This document shows positions 32,000-41,782 of a stretch of 64,000 nt of DNA, piece after piece (the first letter of the stretch is position 1; every line of letters starts with the position of its first letter). Under the pieces are notes generated by a model. The model was not told the DNA's origin. It saw nothing but the letters and a program-made list of their open reading frames with translations, and searched no databases. Origin of the DNA: Streptomyces sp. SKN60 (GTDB taxonomy: Bacteria; Actinomycetota; Actinomycetes; Streptomycetales; Streptomycetaceae); NCBI RefSeq assembly GCF_026236535.1, contig NZ_JAHTMW010000011.1:62001-126000 (forward strand), written 5' to 3'. The translations under genes and the position numbers were made by a program.

Positions 32000-32054
32000 C
32001 GGGGGAACTCCCGTACCGACCGGGGGAAGGCACGGGGGAAAGCTGCCGGGGGAA
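32000..32054. repeat. Four direct copies of CGGGGGAA
   Basis: Exact copies begin at 32000, 32021, 32033 and 32047, in the gap between the kinase stop and the secreted-protein promoter. Spacing is irregular (21, 12, 14). This could be a binding array or just a degenerate repeat. Confidence 0.5.
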
Positions 32055-32077
32055 GCTGCCCGAACGCCGACCGCGTC

Positions 32078-33952
32078 CTAGCACCGGGCGAGCGAGCCGC
32101 TGTCCAGGGTCGACTTGTCGCCGAACACCCAGCCCTCGGTGTCCGTGCCCGTGATGCGGGCGTAGATCCACTTGTTGGCATGGGCGTTGGAGACGTAGCA
32201 CTCGTAGGAGACCTTGGTGCCGGACTTCAGCACGGTCACATAGGAGCATTCCGCGTACGGACCGGTGTAGAGGTGGGTGTTCTGGGACGCGTGGCCCACG
32301 CCGCTGCTGCTGTTCGAGTGGGCCCAACCGGTGCAGGCCGTCGACACCGGGGTGGGCTCCTTCACCGTGGCACTGGGAGTGGCCTTCGGAGTGGCGGACG
32401 GGCTCCCGGACGGCTTGTCGCCTCCGCCGCTCGGCGGCCGGGTGGGTTCCGTCTCGCGGTCCTCGGGCTTCTCCGAGGGGGTGCCGGCCGGCGTCCCGCC
32501 GGGGCTGATGGAGGTCAGGTCGCCCGGGGAGGTCGGCCCGTCGGTCGCGCCACCCGGGTCGGACACGCCCTCGCCGGCGGAGGTGCTCGCCGTGGGGAGC
32601 GCCGTGCTCGGCCCTGCGGCGTCCTCGTCCCCCCGCATGTCCATGACTGCGTAGGCGACTCCGCCGCAGGTGAGAACGGTGGCGGCCGCCACGGCGACGA
32701 CGGTACGGGTACGGCGGTGGCGAGCGCGGTCCGCCGTGGCGCGGGTCTCGGAACGGCTGGGGGAAACGGCGGGCGTGCCGGGCGCCGACATCCCCGCCTG
32801 CCCCATGCCCGGCTGTCCCATGGCCGGCTGCGCCATGCCGGGCGGCGTGGGCGGAGCGTACGTGCCGGGGGCGGGCGAGCCGAAGGGCGCGGCGACTGCG
32901 GGACCGAAGCCCGGCGGCGTGAACGGCTGGGGCGCCGCGCCGGGCGTCGGGCCGCCCGGTCCAGGGGTCGGGCCCGGTCCAGGGGCGGGAGCCTGGGCCT
33001 GCGCCAGGGTCGGTGCCTGTACGGGCGCGGGTGAAGGCATAGGTGCAGGTGAAGGCGCGGGCGCGGGCGCCTGTACGGGTGCCGCCCCGAGGTTCGGCAC
33101 GCCGCCCGCGGCGACCGCCGCCAGCATCTCGCGCGCCTGCGCGGCATCCGGCCGCTGCTGCGGGTCCTTGGCCATCAGCGCCCGCAGCACCGGGGTGAGC
33201 GGCCCGGCACGCCGGGGCTCCGGCAGCGGTTCGCCGACGATCGCCGCCAGCGTCTCCCACACGGACGTGCGGCGGAAGGCCGAAGCGCCCTCCACGGCCG
33301 CGTACAGCGTCATGCCGAGCGCCCAGATGTCCGACGGGGCACCCGGTACCTGCCCCTGCGCGCGCTCCGGCGGCAGATAGTCGAGCGAGCCGACGATCTG
33401 GCCGCTCTGGGTCAGCTTGGCCAGGGCCTCGTCGCCGGAGGGGTCCATGCTGGCGATGCCGAAGTCGGTGAGCACGACTCGGCCGCCCTGCTCAAGGAGG
33501 ACGTTGCCGGGCTTGACGTCCCGGTGGAGGACCCCGGCCCGGTGTGCCGCGTCGAGCGCGTCCATCAGGCTGGCGCCGATCGCGGCCGCCTCGCGCGGGT
33601 CCAGCGCGCCGCGTTCCGCCAGCACGTCGTCGAGGGAGGGCCCGTCGACCAGTTCCATGACGATGACCGGCAGCCCGCGCTCCTCGACCACGTCGTGCAC
33701 GGTGACCACGCCCGTGTGCCGGATACGGGCGGCGGCCTGGGCCTCCCGCTGCATACGGACCCGCAGATCGGCCAGGTCGGCCGGAGAGGCGTCGTTGTAG
33801 GCCCGCAGCACCTTGACGGCGACCTCGCGGTTCAGCAACTGGTCCGTCGCCCGGGCGACCACGCCCATGCCGCCGCGGCCGATCATCGCGGTCACCCGGT
33901 ACCGCCCGCCCAGAACCTCGCCGACCAGGTCCGCGCCGTTCGCCCCCGTCAC
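32078..33952 (-). CDS. Transmembrane Ser/Thr protein kinase with extracytoplasmic SH3-like domain
   Basis: A 624-residue Hanks-type kinase. Kinase domain 1-280: glycine loop IGRGGMGVV, catalytic Lys in VAVKVL, HRDVKPGN loop, DFG and an APE-like PPE. A long Pro/Ala/Gly-rich juxtamembrane region (about 285-405) leads to one TM helix (about 415-437), then a Ser/Thr/Pro linker and a C-terminal about 80-residue cysteine-bearing SH3-like domain (GWAHSNSSSG to GWVFGDKS). It probably senses wall or extracellular ligands. GTG 33950-33952 is the start. It is divergent from the helicase. Confidence 0.92.
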   Translation of the reverse strand: MTGANGADLVGEVLGGRYRVTAMIGRGGMGVVARATDQLLNREVAVKVLRAYNDASPADLADLRVRMQREAQAAARIRHTGVVTVHDVVEERGLPVIVMELVDGPSLDDVLAERGALDPREAAAIGASLMDALDAAHRAGVLHRDVKPGNVLLEQGGRVVLTDFGIASMDPSGDEALAKLTQSGQIVGSLDYLPPERAQGQVPGAPSDIWALGMTLYAAVEGASAFRRTSVWETLAAIVGEPLPEPRRAGPLTPVLRALMAKDPQQRPDAAQAREMLAAVAAGGVPNLGAAPVQAPAPAPSPAPMPSPAPVQAPTLAQAQAPAPGPGPTPGPGGPTPGAAPQPFTPPGFGPAVAAPFGSPAPGTYAPPTPPGMAQPAMGQPGMGQAGMSAPGTPAVSPSRSETRATADRARHRRTRTVVAVAAATVLTCGGVAYAVMDMRGDEDAAGPSTALPTASTSAGEGVSDPGGATDGPTSPGDLTSISPGGTPAGTPSEKPEDRETEPTRPPSGGGDKPSGSPSATPKATPSATVKEPTPVSTACTGWAHSNSSSGVGHASQNTHLYTGPYAECSYVTVLKSGTKVSYECYVSNAHANKWIYARITGTDTEGWVFGDKSTLDSGSLARC

Positions 33953-34194
33953 CTGTCACATCCTGTTCTTCGCACAGTTCGAAATCCGCCAAGTGGCGGG
34001 CACCAGGGTAGGGGTTCGCGTGTGTGCGAGTGCGCACGGTCCGTCTCTCGGCGCGAAATCCACACACCAGGGCCGATCGCAGCGGTCCGCTCACGGCAGT
34101 TGCCCGGAAGGATGGTTCGTCAGCGGGGATTCGGCGAGCCCGTGCCCTCCGTGTTTTCCTTGGTGGACACCCCATCGACGAAGGCATCGCATCC

Positions 34195-35643
34195 ATGAAC
34201 CGCTCGGCCCGTACGGGAGACCTCACCGGCACCGCCGACGACATCGGCATCGCCGGCGACACCGGTAGCGGCGGCCGCGCCGGCACCCCGCCGCTCCCGG
34301 CCGAGCAGCGCTTCGACGCGATGGGGCTGCCCGAGGCGGTCCTGGCGACGCTCGCCGATCAGGGTCTCACCACCCCCTTCCCCATCCAGTCGGCCACCCT
34401 GCCCAGTGCCCTCGCGGGCCGCGACGTCCTCGGCCGGGGGCGTACGGGGTCGGGCAAGACGCTCGCCTTCGGGCTCGCGCTCCTCGCCCGCACGGCCGGC
34501 CGGCGCGCCGATGCCAAGAAGCCGCTCGCGCTGGTCCTCGTCCCGACGCGTGAGCTGGCTCAGCAGGTGAGCGAGGCGCTCGCGCCGTACGCCGGGGCCC
34601 TGCGGCTGCGCGTCGCCACCGTCGTCGGCGGTCTGCAGTCGGGCCGGCAGGCGAGCGAGCTGCGGGCCGGTGCCGAGGTCCTCGTCGCCACCCCGGGACG
34701 TCTCAGGGACCTCGTCGAGCGCCGGGACTGCCGTCTCGACCAGGTGGAGATCACGGTCCTCGACGAGGCCGATCAGATGGCCGACATGGGCTTCCTGCCC
34801 CAGGTGACCGAGCTGCTCGACCTGGTGAGGCCGGGCGGGCAGCGGATGCTGTTCTCGGCCACGCTGGACCAGGACGTCGAGCTGCTTGTCCGGCGGTACC
34901 TGCGGGATCCGGTGACCCACGCGGCCGATCTCGCCGAGGAGACCGGCTCCGCGGCCGAGCACCATGTCCTCCAGGTCCAGGGTGCCGAGAAGTTCGCCAC
35001 CGCCACGGAGATCGCCGCCCGCGAAGGCCGCGTGATCATGTTCCTGGACACCAAGGCCGCCGTCGACCGGTTCACCCGGCACCTCGTCGGCAGCGGGGTG
35101 CGGGCCGCCGCGCTGCACGGCGGCAAGTCCCAGCCGCAGCGCACCGACACCCTGGAGCGGTTCAGGGCCGGCGCGATCAACGTCCTGGTGGCCACGAACG
35201 TCGCCGCCCGCGGCATCCACGTCGACGACCTCGAACTCGTGGTGAACGTCGACCCGCCGACCGATCCCAAGGACTACCTCCACCGCGGCGGCCGTACGGC
35301 ACGGGCCGGGGCCTCCGGAAGCGTCGTCACGCTTGCCCTGCCCGACCAGCGCCGTGACCTGGCTCTTCTCCTCGCGGAGGCGGGCATCCGGCCCCGGATC
35401 ACCAAGGTCCGTCCCGGCGACGCCGAGCTGCGCCGCATCACCGGGGCCAAGGCGCCCGCCGGCGCACCTGACGGCGGCACGGCCGCCTCCGCGGACCGCG
35501 ACGGGCGGCGCGGTGCGGCCTTCCGGGGCATCGGTACCGTCCCGGGCAAGACGGGCCGCGCCAGGAACGAGTCCCGCAAGTCCGCCGAGGCGCGGCGTAC
35601 GGCCGAGGCCCGCAAGGCGGCCCGGGTGCGGCGCGGCAGGTAG
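34195..35643 (+). CDS. DEAD-box RNA helicase
   Basis: A 482-residue ATP-dependent RNA helicase. A Gly/Asp-rich N-terminus is followed by the Q motif (FPIQSATLPSAL), Walker A GRTGSGKT, PTRELAQQV, DEAD in VLDEADQMADMGF, SAT in LFSATLD, a C-terminal RecA domain with ATNVAARGIHVDDL and HRGGRTARAG. An Arg/Lys/Ala-rich basic tail probably binds RNA. ATG 34195 has CGAAGG about ten bases upstream; the frame opens at 34024, but that part looks non-coding. It is likely involved in ribosome assembly or cold-shock RNA unwinding. Confidence 0.93.
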   Translation: MNRSARTGDLTGTADDIGIAGDTGSGGRAGTPPLPAEQRFDAMGLPEAVLATLADQGLTTPFPIQSATLPSALAGRDVLGRGRTGSGKTLAFGLALLARTAGRRADAKKPLALVLVPTRELAQQVSEALAPYAGALRLRVATVVGGLQSGRQASELRAGAEVLVATPGRLRDLVERRDCRLDQVEITVLDEADQMADMGFLPQVTELLDLVRPGGQRMLFSATLDQDVELLVRRYLRDPVTHAADLAEETGSAAEHHVLQVQGAEKFATATEIAAREGRVIMFLDTKAAVDRFTRHLVGSGVRAAALHGGKSQPQRTDTLERFRAGAINVLVATNVAARGIHVDDLELVVNVDPPTDPKDYLHRGGRTARAGASGSVVTLALPDQRRDLALLLAEAGIRPRITKVRPGDAELRRITGAKAPAGAPDGGTAASADRDGRRGAAFRGIGTVPGKTGRARNESRKSAEARRTAEARKAARVRRGR

Positions 35644-35801
35644 GCGGCGACCCGCGCCTGTCTCCCTGTCAGCTGTCCCCAGGCCGTGCCGCGTTGTCAG
35701 TGGCTCTGGTTAGTCTCCCCACATGTCGCAGTTCAGGGGCGTGATCGCCCCTTGTTCGGGCTGCGCCGGCATCTGATGGGACAGGCGGAGGGGCACGGCT
35801 G

Positions 35802-36677
35802 ATGGCGTGGCTGGCAGCGGGTGAGGGGTACGAGATCACCCTCGAGGACGGGCGTGCGGTCGCACGGCGCGCCGGGGGACGGCAGTTGAAGACACTGCCG
35901 AAGGCATTGCGCGACAGTCCCGAGGTCGACCGGCTGAAGCAGCTGGCCGAGTGGCTGGACCGGCACGCGGCCTCGTGCGTGGCCCAGGTGGACGCCTGGA
36001 TGGTGTCGTCGCTCCCGGTGCCGACCGAGCTGATCGCGCAGGTGTGGCCGGACGAGGCGTGGCAGGCGGCGCTGCGTGACATGGCGGTCGTGGGCGACGA
36101 CCCGGACGAGGTCGGCTTCCTGCGGGACGTCACGGCCGACGGGGAGCTGAAGGTCGTCGACCTCGACGGCGAGACGGTCCGCCTCTCGCCCCGTACGGTG
36201 ACGCTCCCCCACCCCGTGCTCCTGCCGGACCTGGACGACGTACGGGACTTCGCGGCCGACCTCGGCATCACCCAGAAGGTGGAGCAGATCCACCGGGCGA
36301 CCTGGGCCAGGTCGGACGGAACGGACGGGACGGGGACCGCGCGTCCGGAGTCGGCGACGGAGGTACGGGACTACGCGGGCGGGAAGTTCGCCTCGCGGTT
36401 CGGTCTCGCCGCGCGCGCGACGAGCCTGGGCTATCGGGTGTCCGGCGGCTACGCCACCTGCAAGGTGCGGGACGGAGGTCGCAGCACGGAGGCGTCGGTG
36501 TGGATCGGCGAGCCGTACTGGGACGGGGAGTCGGAGACCGGTGGCCTGAGCTGGCACGACGAGGACGGCCGCGCGGTGCGGCTGACGGAGGTCGGACCGG
36601 TGGCCTGGTCCGAGGGGATGCGCATGGCCGCCGCGCTGTACGCCGGCCGCACGATCGAAGAGGGTGGGGACGCGTGA
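35802..36677 (+). CDS. DUF4132/MolR-like protein, first gene of a yeh-like operon
   Basis: A 291-residue soluble protein. The N-terminus (about 5-60: YEITLEDGRAVARRAGG, LKTLPKALRD) and middle (QKVEQIHRATW, FASRFGLAARATSLGY) resemble the C-terminal DUF4132 region found in E. coli YehI/MolR-type proteins. It is much shorter than those proteins, so the N-terminal repeats seem to have moved to, or been replaced by, the giant next gene. ATG 35802 has GGAGG about eight bases upstream. Its stop overlaps the next GTG (GTGA). A 17-codon frame with ATG 35722 lies in its leader, and a six-base stem is at 35736-35751. No function is established. Confidence 0.7.
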   Translation: MAWLAAGEGYEITLEDGRAVARRAGGRQLKTLPKALRDSPEVDRLKQLAEWLDRHAASCVAQVDAWMVSSLPVPTELIAQVWPDEAWQAALRDMAVVGDDPDEVGFLRDVTADGELKVVDLDGETVRLSPRTVTLPHPVLLPDLDDVRDFAADLGITQKVEQIHRATWARSDGTDGTGTARPESATEVRDYAGGKFASRFGLAARATSLGYRVSGGYATCKVRDGGRSTEASVWIGEPYWDGESETGGLSWHDEDGRAVRLTEVGPVAWSEGMRMAAALYAGRTIEEGGDA

Positions 36678-39600
36678 GCGGGACGGTGGAGAACGACAAC
36701 CAGGAGCTCCTCGCGGCGGGCGCGGTGCTCCCGGCCGACGCGCAGGGGGCGGGGCCTTCGGCGGTCGAGCTGACCGCGCGGGCCTATCGCCACGCGGTGC
36801 TCGGCGAGGACCGGGTGGTCGTGCGGCTCGCCGCGGCCGAACTCGGCCCCGCCGAGGATCTCGCCGCCGGCTTCCTCGGGCTCGAGCCGCAGGGCGAGCC
36901 GGTCGTCGTCGGTCTCGGCCGGCGCCGCGAACTCGGCTTCCCCGAGTGGGTCCTGGTGCACCATCCGGAGGACGGGCACCACGCGCTTGCGGTCGTGCCG
37001 GAGCTGGACCGGCTGGCCCGGCAGGCCAAGACCAAGCCCAAGGCCGCCCTGGACGCCTGCCACGAGCTGGCCGGGCGGCTCGCCTCGGCCGTCCCGCACT
37101 TCCTTCCCGTCTTCTACGAGCAGGCGGCGCGGGTCTTCCTGGGCGTCGAGAACGCCACGTACGCGGGCCAGTTGTTCGGGCGTGCCCGTACGAGCGAGGC
37201 GCAGCACGGTCTGACGGTCGACGAGGACCGGCTCGACGCCGTGTTCCTGGAGTTCGCGCTGGCCGGTGCGCTGCCGGTGAAGGTCCTGACCGGTTACGGC
37301 AAGGATCTGTCGGGCCGGCTCGCGCCCGTCGAGGCGTACGAGCGGTTCAGGCGGCTGTGCGTGCGCCGGACCGCCGGCGGTCTGGCGCCGTCCGCGCAGG
37401 CGGCGACGGAGCTGAAGCGGCTCGCCCGCGCGGCGGCCCTGTCGGGCAGCGAGGCGGAGCAGGACTATCTCGCCGAACTCCTGCCGCTGCCGGCCACGTT
37501 GCGGGCGGCAGCCGGCTGGTGGAAGTCGCACCGCGGCGCGCTGGTCGCGCTGGCCCGGCGCGTTCCGTCGGTGCGGGGCACGCTCCTGTCGATGACCCCG
37601 CCCGGGGACAACGGGGAGATGACCGAACTGTGGCTGGGGATCCTGGCCGAGTCGGGGGCCGACGCCGGTCTCGTGGACGCGGACCTGCCGCCGGAGGAGC
37701 GGTGCGCTGACGGGGCGGCGGGCTGGCTGGAGCGCTTCCACGGCGCCCGGCACCGCGGTTGGGGGCCGCGCCCGACGCCGCCCACCCTGCTGGCGCTTGT
37801 GGAGCGGGCGGCCGGGCGGCTGCGTGCCGATCTGGCGGCGCGGCCGGAGGGCGAGCGGTTCCTGCGGATCGGCGTGGAGGACGTGAACCTGCTCGACCTC
37901 CTGCTCTCGCTGCACGTCGCGGTCGCCGACCCCGAGGAGAAGACCGACCGCCATCACGGGCGCCGTGATGCCCTGAACCTGTCGGACTGGGCGCGGGGCG
38001 AGGAGCCGCGGGATCTGCTCGCGCTGGCGGCCGACCCGCGCTTCCGGCCCGCCTTCCGGCGCGGGGCGAACAGCTACAACGACGGGTCTTCCGGTACGGA
38101 CGTGATGCGGCGGCTCGCCGCCTCGCCCGGTGGCCGTCCGATGCTCACCGAGTGGGTGCGCGAGGTGGCCGCCTCGTCGGTGGCGGCCGGGCTGCCCGGA
38201 CTTCCGCAGGCGATCCACCGCCTTTCGTGGCTGCCCGCCGAGGCTCTCGCGCTCGCGCCCGAGGAGGTCGCGGCCGCCGCCGGTGCCGACCTCGGCGAGA
38301 CCGTGGCGCGCACCCTGCGGGGCGGTCTGTGGGAGGAGCTGCGCTGGCCGGCCTGGGAGGAGGCGCTGACGCAGCTGGCGCCCGGGCGTCACACCACCGA
38401 GGGTCTGACGGTCGCCGAGGCGTGGCCGTATCTGATCGTGGCCAACGCGACGCAGGTGCGCGTCATCGACGCCGACTCCACCGTCCTGGCGCACGATCTG
38501 CGGGTGCCCACCACGTCGGTGTGGCGGACGGGCTTCCACTACGTGGACGGCGCGCTCCTCGTGTTCTGGAGCACGTACGGCCGCGGGGAGCCGCAGGGCT
38601 ACTGGCACACCGCGCCCGACACGGTGTTCGACCTGGTCGGCGGCGGCTCCTGGGCGATGCGTTCGGAGCACCCCAGCCTGCCGCTGCCGGGCGGCGGCCG
38701 CACCACCGGCGGCGGGGTCCTGCACAGCGGTGACACGAAGCTGCCCGCGGAGCGCGAGCTGCTGTCCGACGGCACCTCGTACTGGGTGTGGCAGAACGAC
38801 GGCGGCGCGGACCAGTCGGGCTGGGTCGAGTACGACCCGGTCGGAGGCGGGTACGGGCGGCGCTCGCAGCCGGGCTTCCTCGCCGACGCCCTGCTGCGGC
38901 ACGCCCCCGGGGCCGAGTTGGCGGCCGGCTCCTGCCGGCTGCTGCCCGCCCCGGCGGTGGCGGGTTCCGCCCAGGGGACGCCCGCGGACGGGCTTCTCGG
39001 CTGGCGCGTCGTGCGACTGCCCGACGGCGGGCACCACGGCGAGGACACCGCCGGTCGGATCGTCACCCTGCCCAGGGGCGCCGGCCGGCCGGACGCCGCG
39101 CTGACGTTCCCCGGTGACGACCGGCCGCGGGCCCTGACCCGGCAGTGGCGTGAGGTGGCGCTGCGCGACCCGGAGGGCGTGGTCACCACGACGGCCCAGT
39201 GCGACCACCGCAACGAGCTGTACGGGACGGCGGCGCTGGCCCTGCCGCCGCTGCCGTACCTGTACATGCTGCGCGTGCGTGATCCGCAGGGGTCGGCGGC
39301 GCTGCGCGGTGCCGACGCGGAGTCGGCCGGCGTGCTGCTGAAGGCGGCCGTGCTGGCGGAGCGCGCGGCGGACCTGCCCGAGCTGGTGCGCGCCGCGCTG
39401 CCGCAGGTCTCGGCGCCCGAGCTGATCGCCGGAGTGGTGAAGGTGCTGCGCTTCGCGGTGCGGCAGCAGAAGGCGCTGGACGCCGTGGCCGCGCGGCTCG
39501 ACCCGGCCGCGGCGCCCGCGGACGCCCGGATCCAGGGCCCGAGCGACCATGTGCTCGCCAAGGCGCTGCACGGCATCGTCAGCACCGGCTACTACCGCTA

Positions 39601-41593
39601 CGGCGCGGACAGCGATGTGACCTGCCGTTACCTGGAGATGCTGGCGGCCGTGCGCGCGGACACCGCCGCCACGGCGCGGCCGGGGCGGCTGCACTTCGAT
39701 CTGCCGTCGCTGCCGTACTCGGGTCTGCCGTTCGCCTCGCTCCTGGACGAGCCGGCCGCGATCGCGTACCGGGCCGTCGCGCCCGGCGGCGACCCGGCGC
39801 ACCGGGCGGCCCTGCTCGACGTCCTCGGCCGGGTCGACGCGCTGGGGCTGGCGTCGACGGCGGCCTCGGCCGGTCACTGGCGCCGGGTCCTGCTCCATCT
39901 GGCGCCGCCCCATCTGCACACGCCGGACGGGCAGGGGCGCAACCAGTCTCATCGCAGTGTGCTGCCCCTGGGCGGCGGCGCGGCGCTCGGCATCACCGAG
40001 CACACCTCGGGCGTCGCCGACGGGTGGGAGTTCGGTGCGCTGCTGCACGACCCGAGCGGCCGTTTCGAGGTGCCCGCCCCCTACACCGTGCGCGGTGACG
40101 CGCCGGTGGGCGACCGGGTGCGCGGCGCCGACTGGCTGACCGGCTTCCTCAAGGAGGCGGGGTCCCGTGCGGAGGCGGCGCCGTTCCTGCCGGAGGCCGC
40201 GGACGAGTTCAGCCGGCTCACCGGCGTGTCCGGGGCGCTGGCCCGGATCGTCCTCGTGGGCATGCCCGACGTGGACAGCTGGGAGAACAACTTCCTGCCC
40301 GCCGAGCTCCGCACCATGCTCGGACTGAAGGTGGCCGAGGCGGGACACGCCCGCGACGAGCTGCGCGCACTCGCGATCGAGGTGCGCCGGGCGGTGCTCG
40401 CGGCGCTGCTGCCCGACGACCCGGCGCGGTTGTGGAGCGAGGGCCCGGACGTGGCCGCGGCGGCCGCCGTGTGGAACGAGAAGGTGGGACGGCGCCGTCA
40501 GGTGCCCGACTGGCTCGCGTCGGAGGCCGCACGCTCCGCGCGCAGCGGCTGGCCCGTGCACCGGGCGCTCCCGGCGCTGCTCGATCCGGCGGCGTCGTCG
40601 GAGCTCGGCGCCGACGTGGCGTGGCGCATCGAGGGCGACCACCCGGCGCCGGCGGCCCCCGCCGACGCGCCGTTCACCTCCGAGGTGCTGGCCGGCTCGA
40701 TGAGCCTGACGGCCTGGCTGGCGCACCGGCTGCCCGCCGGCGATCCGGTGCGGGCGGCGCTGCCGAGTGCGCTGACCGCCGTGCGTCAGCGTCTCGCGGC
40801 ACCCGAACTGCTGCTCTCCGCGGGGCACTACGTCAGCCTCGCGGACTTCCGGAAGGTGGCGGGCGCCCCGACGGAGACGGCTCCGGACCACGAGCGGTAC
40901 GGCGCGGTGCTCTTGGCCACGCAGGACGGCCAGCCCCGGCCTGCGGTGCGGCCCGCCCTGCTCGACTCCACCGGCTCCGATCCGTATCTGGTGGCGCTGC
41001 GCGGCGCGGACCAGCAGCCGAGCGGGGTCGAGACGGCGCTGCGGCGGGCGCACGACCCGGCGTTCGCGCGGCTCCTCGCCGACCCGGGCGCGCCCGCGGC
41101 CGGCGCGGCGGACGACGAAGGCATGTGGTGGCCGCAGGATCCCTCGCGTTCGGTGCCCGGGCTGGTGGCCGAGGTCGCCGAGGCGCGCGGCCTGGGCGCC
41201 GACGCGGCGACGCTGTACCTGATGCTGCTCGCCATGCCCGACCCGACGGACCGCAACACCGCCCGGTGGACGGGCTGGAAGCCGGCCCGTCTCAAGGCGG
41301 CGCGGGCCGAACTGGCGGAGACCGACCTGGTGGTCTCGGCGGTACGGGCCCGGGCCGGGCGCTCGCTGTTCCTGCCCGGCGCCTGGGCGGAGCAGTCGGC
41401 GCCCGTCCTGCCCGTCGAGCAGTGGAAGCTGCCGATGTACGGGGTGGCCACGGGCTCGCGGCCGATGCTCGGCGCCCTGGTGCCGACCGAACCGGCGGCG
41501 GAGCTGTTCGCGCGGGCCTGGCAGCGGATCCTCGACGGCGACCTCCCGCGCTTCGAGGAGCTGAAGGTCCGGCGTACGAGGCGCCGCCGCTGA
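36674..41593 (+). CDS. Giant 1639-aa protein of unknown function in the yeh-like operon
   Basis: A very large soluble protein with no signal or membrane helix. Residues 1-560 are helical and leucine/alanine-rich, repeat-like. A central region (about 570-900) is beta-rich with many Trp, Gly and His residues and may be propeller-like (LIVANATQVRVIDADSTVLA, GALLVFWSTYGRG, YWVWQNDGG). The C-terminal 700 residues are again helical. I recognise no enzyme motif. GTG 36674 overlaps the DUF4132-like stop. Its size, coupling and place upstream of a MoxR ATPase suggest a scaffold or client of that machine. A hairpin follows its stop (41661-41698). Confidence 0.8.
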   Translation: MSGTVENDNQELLAAGAVLPADAQGAGPSAVELTARAYRHAVLGEDRVVVRLAAAELGPAEDLAAGFLGLEPQGEPVVVGLGRRRELGFPEWVLVHHPEDGHHALAVVPELDRLARQAKTKPKAALDACHELAGRLASAVPHFLPVFYEQAARVFLGVENATYAGQLFGRARTSEAQHGLTVDEDRLDAVFLEFALAGALPVKVLTGYGKDLSGRLAPVEAYERFRRLCVRRTAGGLAPSAQAATELKRLARAAALSGSEAEQDYLAELLPLPATLRAAAGWWKSHRGALVALARRVPSVRGTLLSMTPPGDNGEMTELWLGILAESGADAGLVDADLPPEERCADGAAGWLERFHGARHRGWGPRPTPPTLLALVERAAGRLRADLAARPEGERFLRIGVEDVNLLDLLLSLHVAVADPEEKTDRHHGRRDALNLSDWARGEEPRDLLALAADPRFRPAFRRGANSYNDGSSGTDVMRRLAASPGGRPMLTEWVREVAASSVAAGLPGLPQAIHRLSWLPAEALALAPEEVAAAAGADLGETVARTLRGGLWEELRWPAWEEALTQLAPGRHTTEGLTVAEAWPYLIVANATQVRVIDADSTVLAHDLRVPTTSVWRTGFHYVDGALLVFWSTYGRGEPQGYWHTAPDTVFDLVGGGSWAMRSEHPSLPLPGGGRTTGGGVLHSGDTKLPAERELLSDGTSYWVWQNDGGADQSGWVEYDPVGGGYGRRSQPGFLADALLRHAPGAELAAGSCRLLPAPAVAGSAQGTPADGLLGWRVVRLPDGGHHGEDTAGRIVTLPRGAGRPDAALTFPGDDRPRALTRQWREVALRDPEGVVTTTAQCDHRNELYGTAALALPPLPYLYMLRVRDPQGSAALRGADAESAGVLLKAAVLAERAADLPELVRAALPQVSAPELIAGVVKVLRFAVRQQKALDAVAARLDPAAAPADARIQGPSDHVLAKALHGIVSTGYYRYGADSDVTCRYLEMLAAVRADTAATARPGRLHFDLPSLPYSGLPFASLLDEPAAIAYRAVAPGGDPAHRAALLDVLGRVDALGLASTAASAGHWRRVLLHLAPPHLHTPDGQGRNQSHRSVLPLGGGAALGITEHTSGVADGWEFGALLHDPSGRFEVPAPYTVRGDAPVGDRVRGADWLTGFLKEAGSRAEAAPFLPEAADEFSRLTGVSGALARIVLVGMPDVDSWENNFLPAELRTMLGLKVAEAGHARDELRALAIEVRRAVLAALLPDDPARLWSEGPDVAAAAAVWNEKVGRRRQVPDWLASEAARSARSGWPVHRALPALLDPAASSELGADVAWRIEGDHPAPAAPADAPFTSEVLAGSMSLTAWLAHRLPAGDPVRAALPSALTAVRQRLAAPELLLSAGHYVSLADFRKVAGAPTETAPDHERYGAVLLATQDGQPRPAVRPALLDSTGSDPYLVALRGADQQPSGVETALRRAHDPAFARLLADPGAPAAGAADDEGMWWPQDPSRSVPGLVAEVAEARGLGADAATLYLMLLAMPDPTDRNTARWTGWKPARLKAARAELAETDLVVSAVRARAGRSLFLPGAWAEQSAPVLPVEQWKLPMYGVATGSRPMLGALVPTEPAAELFARAWQRILDGDLPRFEELKVRRTRRRR

Positions 41594-41660
41594 GGCGCCG
41601 TCACCGCGGTGCCGTCGAACGGTGCCTGAGCCGCCGCTGACCGGCCGCCCGTCGTCAGCA

Positions 41661-41698
41661 CGGCGCGGCGCACCCGCTCGCCCGGGTGCGCCGCGCCG
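41661..41698 (+). terminator. 15-base-stem hairpin inside the yeh-like cluster
   Basis: CGGCGCGGCGCACCC (41661-41675) and its exact complement (41684-41698) with an 8-base loop. It lies 68 bases after the giant gene and 85 bases before the MoxR gene, so it could end the first transcript or reduce read-through. Two tandem 12-base CCCCGTCCCAGT units follow at 41708-41731, where a promoter for the second half might be. Confidence 0.7.
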
Positions 41699-41782
41699 GC
41701 CCCGCGTCCCCGTCCCAGTCCCCGTCCCAGTCCCGTACACACGTCTGTCGCACCACGACGAAGGAACCCGAAGGAAAACCGC

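Noticed and set aside
35722..35775. A 17-codon leader frame, MSQFRGVIAPCSGCAGI, before the DUF4132-like gene
   Set aside because: No ribosome site and no regulatory codon run; kept only as a note.
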